Assembly (NCBI GenBank): GCA_900757485.1
Contig: CAAEOA010000195.1
Location: 1 to 23,474 of the forward strand
DNA from: Oscillospiraceae bacterium
GTDB taxonomy: Bacteria; Bacillota; Clostridia; Oscillospirales; Ruminococcaceae
DNA: 23,474 nucleotides
Direction of reading: 5' to 3'
The position numbers and the translations under genes were made by a program. Shown one piece after another: positions 8,993 to 15,500 of this stretch (position 1 is the first letter of the stretch; each line of letters opens with the position of its first letter). Below the pieces are notes generated by a model. That model searched no databases and was not told the DNA's origin. It worked only from the letters and a program-made list of their open reading frames with translations.

Positions 8993-10648
8993 ATGAAAAA
9001 ATCAGAAAGAGAAGAACAATTATATTTTTTGACCGGAATGGATCAATTCAACAGAAGTTTTTCCTATTTGACAGATATCAGGGAAAAGAAAAAAGTCGGA
9101 ATGTTTTTCTGGCTTTGGATCGGTCAGCCTTATGCTGCCGGTGCATATGACGCCGGAAAAATACTGGACATGGAAAACGGGAAAAAGCGGCTTTTGGGTG
9201 AAACATCTGACATTAGCCCGGACGGACAGCAGCATTTTTGGGGTGAACCGCTTTGGGGATATTACAATTCTGCTGATGAATGGGTTATACGAAAACAAAT
9301 AGAGCTGTTGATGCTGGCCGGGGTTGACTTTATTGTATTTGATGCCACAAATGCGATCACCTATCCCAATGTATATGAAAAGGTATTACAGGTGATAGAA
9401 GAATACATTGACGCAGGATGGAATCCGCCGCGCGCCGCTTTTTACACTCATTCTTATTCCATGCGGACAGCGCTTGGACTTTATCATGATCTGTATGAAC
9501 CGAAAAAGTTTGAACGGGCATGGTATTGTGAAGGAGAAAAGCCGGTGATCATTGCTTACACAAATCCGGCAGAGGATAAAGCTTGGGCGGAAAAGGAAAT
9601 GAAGGATACTGGTTATCAGCCGCCGGAATATCCGGATGAGATGAAGAACCTTTTTTGCTTTAAACGTCCTCAATGGCCGACAGATCCGTTTTTGGAAGAT
9701 GGTTTCCCTTGGATAGAATGGACTTGGCCGCAGCCGATGCACCAAGACACCATGAGCGTTTCTGTCGCAAGCCATCCCAATGTACCGATGTCATTTTCGC
9801 TGACTCGCGGATTGGAAAACTGGGGTAGGGGCTGGGATGTTGAAACAAACGTCAATCGCTCTGCCGATGTGGACAAAGGAACCTTTTTTCAGAGTCAGTG
9901 GAATCATGCGCTTGTAATGGATCCCGATACGGTTTTTGTGGGCGGATGGAACGAGTGGATCGCCTACAAGCAATTGTGGGACGGAGAGTATATGCTTTGT
10001 GACGCTGTAAACAAAGAGTATTCGCGGGATATTGAGCCGATGTGCGGCGGATATGGGGATTCATTTTATATTCAGCTGATTGAAAATATTCGCCAGTATA
10101 AGGGAAAACAAGAGAGTAAGCAGAGCAATCCGGGCAGGGCGCTTCGTTATCGGTCAACAGATTCTGCCGCAAACGGACGTGATTCTTACGGAGTCAGCCA
10201 GACAATTCGGTACTGTCAAGAAGCACTGGAAAACAGCATTTATGAAGTGGTGTTAAGCAACAGTGAGGATAATCTGATGATCACGGTGTCCTTCCACAAG
10301 GAGATAAAAGAGGATCACCTTAAAAAGCTGTTGTTACTTTTCGGCGTTGGAGAAATCCATGCGGGTTCATGGGAAAGTTATGATTTCCAAGTCGGCTTTG
10401 AAGAAAACGGAAAATGCTGTTTATACCGCTTGTCTGACCGCCGTATCGTTTGTGTGTTAAACTGTCAGTGCAATGACAAGGGAATTCATATCGTCATTCC
10501 CAGAAGAAAGTTATCGAGAAACAGCGATCAAATATATTTTAAGGTTGCATTTGACGTGGAAAATCCGAAAGATATTATGAGCTATTATACGTCGGGCAGT
10601 GCTTTGCCGCCGGGACGGCTGAGTTATATTTATCCGTTCGGTAGATAA
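8993..10648 (+). CDS. Cytoplasmic GH71/GH99-like protein, paralog of the anchored enzyme
   Basis: The 551-residue product starts directly with the TIM-barrel region: there is no signal peptide, membrane helix or linker, so it should stay in the cytoplasm. GGAG sits 7 nt before the ATG. It aligns with the 4187-6313 product along nearly its whole length: HFWGEPLWGYY, DEWVIRKQ, MSFSLTRG, NWGRGWD, WDGEYMLCD and SRDIEPM are shared or nearly so, and the C-terminal sandwich is present though diverged. The telling difference is at the presumed active site, where GGWNEW (317-322) has Gly318 in place of the anchored enzyme's Glu454; the second Glu (Glu321) is kept. WbsX-type relatives also lack the first Glu, so this may be a different chemistry or reduced activity rather than a dead enzyme. 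It may act on imported fragments of the same glycan. Confidence 0.82.
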   Translation: MKKSEREEQLYFLTGMDQFNRSFSYLTDIREKKKVGMFFWLWIGQPYAAGAYDAGKILDMENGKKRLLGETSDISPDGQQHFWGEPLWGYYNSADEWVIRKQIELLMLAGVDFIVFDATNAITYPNVYEKVLQVIEEYIDAGWNPPRAAFYTHSYSMRTALGLYHDLYEPKKFERAWYCEGEKPVIIAYTNPAEDKAWAEKEMKDTGYQPPEYPDEMKNLFCFKRPQWPTDPFLEDGFPWIEWTWPQPMHQDTMSVSVASHPNVPMSFSLTRGLENWGRGWDVETNVNRSADVDKGTFFQSQWNHALVMDPDTVFVGGWNEWIAYKQLWDGEYMLCDAVNKEYSRDIEPMCGGYGDSFYIQLIENIRQYKGKQESKQSNPGRALRYRSTDSAANGRDSYGVSQTIRYCQEALENSIYEVVLSNSEDNLMITVSFHKEIKEDHLKKLLLLFGVGEIHAGSWESYDFQVGFEENGKCCLYRLSDRRIVCVLNCQCNDKGIHIVIPRRKLSRNSDQIYFKVAFDVENPKDIMSYYTSGSALPPGRLSYIYPFGR

Positions 10649-10706
10649 TGTCTGCTGAGCAAATCATATTTGACTTATTCTAACGGCTATTGCCGCACAA
10701 ACTAAG

Positions 10707-10733
10707 AAAGCCACGGGATTTCGTGGCTTTTTT
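10707..10733 (+). terminator. Rho-independent terminator after the cytoplasmic GH99-like gene
   Basis: Perfect 9-bp arms AAAGCCACG (10707-10715) and CGTGGCTTT (10722-10730) surround GGATTT, and T continues to 10733. It is a strong, standard terminator that closes the surface block before the oxidoreductase gene. Confidence 0.88.
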
Positions 10734-10734
10734 G

Positions 10735-10793
10735 ATTCAGTCATTCCTTGATGCGAACGCAGAAAACGGAATGATTTATATAAGACACTGAAT
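10735..10793 (+). promoter_or_regulatory. Nested inverted repeats in the leader of the oxidoreductase gene
   Basis: Outer arms ATTCAG (10735-10740) and CTGAAT (10788-10793) enclose TCATTCC (10741-10747) and GGAATGA (10768-10774), with a small inner hairpin TGC-gaac-GCA (10752-10761). All stems are compatible with one fold that ends just before the AAAGGA ribosome binding site. No good -35/-10 pair was found here. It may be a leader structure or an operator; it does not resemble a riboswitch class I can name. Confidence 0.35.
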
Positions 10794-10810
10794 AAAGAAA
10801 GGATACTGTT

Positions 10811-12100
10811 GTGAAAACAATTCAGGAAACACTGGAAACTCCCGTGATCGACGAATATGATGTTATCGTTGTGGGTGGAGGTCCTGCCGGTGTAGGTGCT
10901 GCACTCGGGGCAGCCAGGCAGGGCGCAAAAACTTTGCTTATTGAGCAATATGCTTTTTTAGGCGGCATGTGGACTGCCGGAATGGTTATTCCAATTTGGG
11001 ACTGGGAAAACAAAGGCGGTATTATGCAGGAAATCGTAGACGGATTAATGGAAGAAAAACACACTGCTTATTCCGGCCCGCTGCTTGGTTTTGATATTGA
11101 AGCGATGAAATTATTGCTTGATCAAATGATGTTAAACAGTAATGTTACACTGCTGTTTCACACATGGTTTTCAGCGCCTATTATGCAGAACAATACAATA
11201 TGCGGCGTCATTGTAGAAAACAAATCCGGGAGACAGGCATATGGCGCCAAATGTGTAATTGACTGCACCGGTGACGGAGATGTAGCGGCCAGGGCGGGAG
11301 CCCCATTTAAAGTCGGTCGTGAAAAAGACGGGGCGACACAGCCGATGTCGCTTATGTTTAAAATGGGTGAGATGGATTATGTGCAAGCCATGGACTATTC
11401 GGCAGGACCGTTAAAAACGACCGATCTTTTTTTTCATATGGAACATGCAGCACAAGCGGCAGGATTAAATAATTATGCTTTTAATTTTGATCGACCCTAT
11501 ATTCTGAGTTTGCCGACGCCCCATCAAGGCATTGCCGAAATGACTCATGTCCGCAATAAGAGCGGCATTAATGCCCAGGAATTAAGTGAAGCAGAGGTAG
11601 AAGGCCGCGCATTGGTTCATGAAGCAATGGATTATTTTACAAAATATATGCCTCAGTTTCGTCATGCGATTCTGGAGCAAACAGCGCCTTGTATCGGCGT
11701 GCGTGAAACGCGCCGTATTATGGGGGAATATGAATTGACGCTGGATGATATTTTAGAAGGCAGAATGCACGAAGACGGCATATGCACCTGCGCTTTTAGT
11801 ATTGATATCCATCAACCGGACGGTTTGTCACAGGAGGGGTATGAATACCATACAAAGCCATATCATATTCCTTATCGTAGTTTGGTGCCGCTGAAGGTAG
11901 AAAATTTGCTGGTTGCCGGGCGGTGCATCTCAGGCAGTTATGAGGCACATGCAAGTTATCGGGTTACCGGAGATTGTGTTGCAATGGGGCAAGCGGCAGG
12001 CATTGCTGCGGCTATTGCCGTAAAAAACACGATACCGCCGCGAAACATCGACACCCGGGATTTGATTCAGCTTCTTCGTAATCAAGGCGTTAACATCTAA
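10811..12100 (+). CDS. FAD-dependent oxidoreductase (FAD_oxidored-type)
   Basis: The 429-residue flavoprotein has no signal peptide, so it is cytoplasmic. It begins at GTG with AAAGGA 7 nt upstream. The dinucleotide-binding signature VVGGGPAGVGAALGAARQG lies near residues 20-38, and the ribose-binding acidic residue is in TLLIEQ. The C-terminal FAD-contacting segment LLVAGRCISGS, followed by TGDCVAMGQAAGIAAAIA, is typical of the PF12831 group (named from memory). I recall members found beside glycoside hydrolase genes, but their substrates are mostly unknown. It may oxidise a sugar or sugar acid released by this pathway; that is a guess from context. A terminator upstream and a structured intergenic region downstream suggest it is transcribed on its own. 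No catalytic part looks missing. Confidence 0.87.
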   Translation: MKTIQETLETPVIDEYDVIVVGGGPAGVGAALGAARQGAKTLLIEQYAFLGGMWTAGMVIPIWDWENKGGIMQEIVDGLMEEKHTAYSGPLLGFDIEAMKLLLDQMMLNSNVTLLFHTWFSAPIMQNNTICGVIVENKSGRQAYGAKCVIDCTGDGDVAARAGAPFKVGREKDGATQPMSLMFKMGEMDYVQAMDYSAGPLKTTDLFFHMEHAAQAAGLNNYAFNFDRPYILSLPTPHQGIAEMTHVRNKSGINAQELSEAEVEGRALVHEAMDYFTKYMPQFRHAILEQTAPCIGVRETRRIMGEYELTLDDILEGRMHEDGICTCAFSIDIHQPDGLSQEGYEYHTKPYHIPYRSLVPLKVENLLVAGRCISGSYEAHASYRVTGDCVAMGQAAGIAAAIAVKNTIPPRNIDTRDLIQLLRNQGVNI

Positions 12101-12144
12101 TATTTTTAAATGCTCTCCATTATGATTAAAAATCTTTTATACTT

Positions 12145-12174
12145 TTGTCAAGTTTTTTATAAAGAAAGGATAAA
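12145..12174 (+). promoter_or_regulatory. Candidate promoter upstream of the structured element
   Basis: TTGTCA (12145-12150), an 18-bp spacer and GATAAA (12169-12174) would start transcription near 12180, almost exactly where the first stem of the folded element begins. The -35 matches 5 of 6 consensus bases, the -10 matches 4 of 6. Confidence 0.4.
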
Positions 12175-12176
12175 AG

Positions 12177-12309
12177 TGTAATGTGAGCTGCGATGTCGAT
12201 GGCATCGAGGCTGATGGAATATTGTACATTTCAAGAAAATAGAAGATTGACATCAGTGTTTTAATCATTTATGCTTACGCTTATAGATTAAGCAGCGATT
12301 CACATTACA
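12177..12309 (+). ncRNA. Candidate structured RNA, four-way junction, next to the ribosome binding site of the GDPD gene
   Basis: The 5' end TGTAATGTGA-GCTGC (12177-12191) pairs with GCAGC-gat-TCACATTACA (12292-12309): 10 bp and 5 bp split by a 3-nt bulge. Inside are a hairpin GATGTC-gat-GGCATC (12192-12206, one G-U pair), a stem CTGATG (12211-12216) with CATCAG (12251-12256), and TTAATC (12261-12266) with GATTAA (12286-12291). Two inner stems touch the closing stem with no gap, giving a coherent cloverleaf. The last stem continues inward as TAT-GC/GC-tt-ATA with loop TTAC. The 3' end lies one base before GAAGGAG. It could be a cis-acting leader, a small RNA or a MITE-like insertion; no target duplication is obvious, and it matches no riboswitch class I can recall. 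Confidence 0.5.
12247..12275 (+). promoter_or_regulatory. Alternative promoter inside the structured element
   Basis: TTGACA (12247-12252) is a perfect -35, with a 17-bp spacer before TATGCT (12270-12275, 4 of 6). It would start transcription near 12282 and leave a short leader before the gene at 12330. It competes with the RNA reading of this stretch; both cannot be the main explanation. Confidence 0.3.
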
Positions 12310-12329
12310 AGAAGGAGATGCATGCAGTA

Positions 12330-15077
12330 ATGAAAAAAAGTTTCAAAAGCATGTTGAGTGAAAAAAGGATAGCAACGAAAGTTGGATCTGTTGTTTTGGC
12401 AGTTGCGTTGTTGTCATGTGTGGACAGAAGTGTACTGCCTGTTTCTGCCGATAATACCGGGATTGTGACCAATGGATTGGTTGCACAGTTTGACGGCAAG
12501 CACAATACCAAAGCGGGACAGGATAAAAATTCTACAACTTGGTACGATTTGGCGGGAAATAATAATATTACGGGAATCCCAAACGACGGTACAAACTATT
12601 TTTCGGATGAAGGATTGGTGCTGGACACAAAACAATATACGCTGTCTGATACCATCAACAATACCGTTAACGGTGCTGAGTTTACCGTAGAATTGGCACT
12701 GGGAGATCTTGTTTCCAAAGGAAGATCCTTTAATACTTTTATTAACTGTCCAAATGATAATTTCTCATTTTTCAGACGCTGCAGCAATGATGAAATGGAG
12801 TTTAAGTTCCAGGCGAACGGCGGCAGCAGCAGACCTAAAGTTTCTCATGGATTAAATTCCTTTCAGGATTCTACTGTTGCAATCACCTACAAAAAAGGCG
12901 GATATGTTACTATTTATGTAGATGGAACGCAGATGGCACAGGTTGAATGTCCAAATAGTGAAATGAATGCAAACGGTTTGTTTTTGGGTCATGAGGCTGA
13001 TGATAAAAATTATCAGACAACAATCCGGGCTTTTCGGGTTTACAACCGGGAATTGTCAGCGTCAGAAATAAAAACAAATGTTAAAGTGGATAATCCCAAT
13101 GTTGTATTTGCACCGGAAATGGTATCTGTACAGCAGCCGGCAACAAATATTATCGGCGATATCGGATTTACGGAATATGCAGTAACCGCAGAGCAGCTGA
13201 ATCGCTTGGCAACTGCTTCTGTAAAACCGGCAAGCTTGATATTTTATCTTGATTCCTCATTAAAAGCGACGGATGCTGAAGGAAAGAATGCCTTTGCAAC
13301 TGTTGAAGAGATTATGACAAAATTAGATGAGAAAATCATGCCGGTGTTTTATATCCGTAGTGAAGCAGCAGCTACCGCTTTATCCGGTTATTTAAACGAC
13401 ACAAAACTGATGGATGCTTTTGTTATAAGTGATACGCCGGCTTTGGTGAAATCTGTGCGTCAAAAGTGCAGCACGGTGCGCGGTGTGGTTGATTTTTCTG
13501 CGCAATACAAAGGAAAAACGGTTACCACCTCCGATTTGTCCAAGATGAGGGCAACTGCTACTGCTAATTTGGCAAAAATTGTGGTTTTGCCTGATACAGC
13601 GGCAAAAAGTGAAAACGTGATGTATTTGATTGACCGGCAGATGGCGGTATGGGCTGTTTCCACGAAATCATTGACAGATATGGTGGATGTATACACTTTG
13701 CTTTTGTCCGGTGCGCACGGAATTATATCGGACAATACCGCTTTGTTGTCCGATACCGCAAATAAGTTGTCTGCAAATACCATGACCAGACCACCCGTCA
13801 ATATCGGACATCGTGGCATGCAGTACAATGGAATACCGGAAAACACGCTCGAGGCGGCAATAGCTGCATATAACAACGGGGCAACATCCATAGAATTGGA
13901 TATCTATCTTACTACCGACGGACAGTTGGTTATTAATCACAACGATACAACCGGAAGTCTGTATAATAAAGATTTAAAGATAGAACAGCATACATTGGCT
14001 GAATTGAAAGCTCTGAAATTTAAGGATTACGCAGTAACTTATCGTATGCCTACGCTTGATGAATATTTTAAAGAGTTTAAAGGAAAAGACGTTACATTTA
14101 CGATTGAAATTAAGAGTTATAATGCAGAAATTATTCCGGTACTGATTAATTTGATTAATAAATATGATAATTATGATCAGTGCGTTGTCAATTCCTTTAG
14201 TATAGACCAGCTGAAACGGATTAATCAGCAGTTTTCTGAGATGACCACCGGATTATTTGGCAGTGGTTATGCTTCTGACCCGCTGCAGACCATAAAATCG
14301 GCATTGACTCAAGTACAGCCGTTAAACGCAATATGGAGTCCTTGGTATGGCTCTTATAATGATCCGGCTTATTTTAGAGCTGCAACGATGAGAGGGATGC
14401 TGACAAGCCCGTGGACTTTAAATACTGCATCCGAAATATATGACTTTATTTTGTGCGGCAGTTACAGCATTACTACCGATCACTGTAATATTGTCGGTGC
14501 GTTGGCAAAATCCTTGGAGTTAAATGTGAAGGATGAGCAAAAGATACAGATTGGAACCACTGTCAACTTAAAAGCAAAAGCAGTAACATATAATAATCTA
14601 ACTAAAAACGTTACCGATAAAACTGCTTTTACAATCCTTTCCGGCGGGGATAAGGTTACATTGCAGGACGGTAAGTTGATTTGCAAAGACAAAGAAGGTA
14701 CAGTGCAGTTGATGGCTTCTTATGTTGCTTCGATAGGAGATAACAGTTATACGCTGTATACACAGCCTGTTACATTAACTTTAACAAAAGAAGCAGTTCC
14801 TCCGGTAGATGACGGCGAAGATGATGATATCAGTTCCGGTGATGTTTCTTCACAACCGGACAACAGTGATAATACATCGTCCGGAACGAACGGCTCGGTA
14901 AGTTCTTCCGGTCAAGCAACAACGAGCAACAGTCAAGGAACCGGCAACACATCTGACAACTTGGTACAAACCGGTGTTATGTATTCTCTCATCATTGTAA
15001 TGATTGCAGTGATTGCATGCGCGGCATTTATTATAACTGCAAAAAGAAAAGAATCTTATACAGAAGATAATGATTAA
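12330..15077 (+). CDS. Surface glycerophosphodiester phosphodiesterase with LamG-like domain and sortase-like tail
   Basis: I start this at ATG 12330, giving 915 residues with a Lys-rich signal peptide. GAAGGAG lies 12 nt upstream, whereas the in-frame ATG at 12318 touches that motif. Domains: a LamG/concanavalin-like sandwich (about 45-250, ending FRVYNRELSASEI); a region (about 265-480) that looks like a degenerate GDPD barrel, ending GAHGIISDN much as GDPD barrels end but lacking the HRG motif; an intact GDPD barrel (about 488-725) with HRG (His494), PENT, ELD and a second His537 in INHND; and an Ig-like Big_2-type domain (about 728-835). A Ser/Thr-rich linker, LVQTG (878-882), a membrane segment and an AKRK tail follow. 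GDPDs hydrolyse glycerophosphodiesters with a bound metal ion. A surface enzyme could act on teichoic acids, lipid head groups or phosphodiester-bearing glycans; which one is unknown. Confidence 0.88.
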   Translation: MKKSFKSMLSEKRIATKVGSVVLAVALLSCVDRSVLPVSADNTGIVTNGLVAQFDGKHNTKAGQDKNSTTWYDLAGNNNITGIPNDGTNYFSDEGLVLDTKQYTLSDTINNTVNGAEFTVELALGDLVSKGRSFNTFINCPNDNFSFFRRCSNDEMEFKFQANGGSSRPKVSHGLNSFQDSTVAITYKKGGYVTIYVDGTQMAQVECPNSEMNANGLFLGHEADDKNYQTTIRAFRVYNRELSASEIKTNVKVDNPNVVFAPEMVSVQQPATNIIGDIGFTEYAVTAEQLNRLATASVKPASLIFYLDSSLKATDAEGKNAFATVEEIMTKLDEKIMPVFYIRSEAAATALSGYLNDTKLMDAFVISDTPALVKSVRQKCSTVRGVVDFSAQYKGKTVTTSDLSKMRATATANLAKIVVLPDTAAKSENVMYLIDRQMAVWAVSTKSLTDMVDVYTLLLSGAHGIISDNTALLSDTANKLSANTMTRPPVNIGHRGMQYNGIPENTLEAAIAAYNNGATSIELDIYLTTDGQLVINHNDTTGSLYNKDLKIEQHTLAELKALKFKDYAVTYRMPTLDEYFKEFKGKDVTFTIEIKSYNAEIIPVLINLINKYDNYDQCVVNSFSIDQLKRINQQFSEMTTGLFGSGYASDPLQTIKSALTQVQPLNAIWSPWYGSYNDPAYFRAATMRGMLTSPWTLNTASEIYDFILCGSYSITTDHCNIVGALAKSLELNVKDEQKIQIGTTVNLKAKAVTYNNLTKNVTDKTAFTILSGGDKVTLQDGKLICKDKEGTVQLMASYVASIGDNSYTLYTQPVTLTLTKEAVPPVDDGEDDDISSGDVSSQPDNSDNTSSGTNGSVSSSGQATTSNSQGTGNTSDNLVQTGVMYSLIIVMIAVIACAAFIITAKRKESYTEDND

Positions 15078-15111
15078 AAGAAAGCGTGAAAATGCTGTCG
15101 TAAAATGACTT

Positions 15112-15154
15112 AGGAAATCCGCCTATGAATTATCATAGGCGGATTTCCTTTTTT
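15112..15154 (+). terminator. Strong rho-independent terminator after the GDPD gene
   Basis: A perfect 16-bp stem, AGGAAATCCGCCTATG (15112-15127) with CATAGGCGGATTTCCT (15134-15149), closes on AATTAT and is followed by five T. It is the strongest terminator in the window and separates the GDPD gene from the importer operon. Confidence 0.93.
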
Positions 15155-15500
15155 GCAGCTTATTGCGGCAAATTCCCCTGCAAATTCAAGCCTGTTTTCC
15201 CAATTCTTTGACTGAAAAAATTTAGAGGAGACGGGAACTTCGAGAGATTTTTGTATATACCAAGATGCTGCCACACATTGGAATATCAAGAAATCTGCGT
15301 AAATACGTGGTTTTCCAGAACAAGAAAATTGTAGATTCAATGAAAATGGAGCATTGATTTTTGTATGTAAAGTGCAATATAATCAAATTGACAGATTATG
15401 CTTGTATGGAATCGTGATTTAATGGGGAATTGTTTATAGCGGTACTGCTGGGCGGAAAACCACAGACGCGTTTATAAGCAATGGAAAGGTGGAACACCTC
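15155..15500. other. Intergenic region before the importer operon
   Basis: No gene is supported in these 346 bases; a small minus-strand frame here runs through the terminator and has no ribosome binding site. The region holds the candidate promoter at 15354-15383 and an 11-bp direct repeat, GATTTTTGTAT, at 15246-15256 and 15356-15366. The second copy overlaps the -35 region. The rest shows nothing I can identify. Confidence 0.6.
15354..15383 (+). promoter_or_regulatory. Candidate promoter of the importer operon
   Basis: TTGATT (15354-15359), an 18-bp spacer and a perfect TATAAT (15378-15383) would give a leader of about 110 nt before the start at 15501. A nearby TTGACA (15388-15393) has no matching -10 at a proper distance. 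Confidence 0.5.

Noticed and set aside
12318..12320. Earlier ATG for the GDPD gene
   Set aside because: It directly abuts the GAAGGAG motif, leaving no spacing; ATG 12330 gives a normal signal peptide start.
15110..15340. Small minus-strand frame in the intergenic region
   Set aside because: It runs through the perfect terminator stem and lacks a ribosome binding site.
15489..15491. Earlier GTG for the large binding protein
   Set aside because: It overlaps the AAAGGTGG ribosome binding site; GTG 15501 has an 8-nt spacing and begins the signal peptide.
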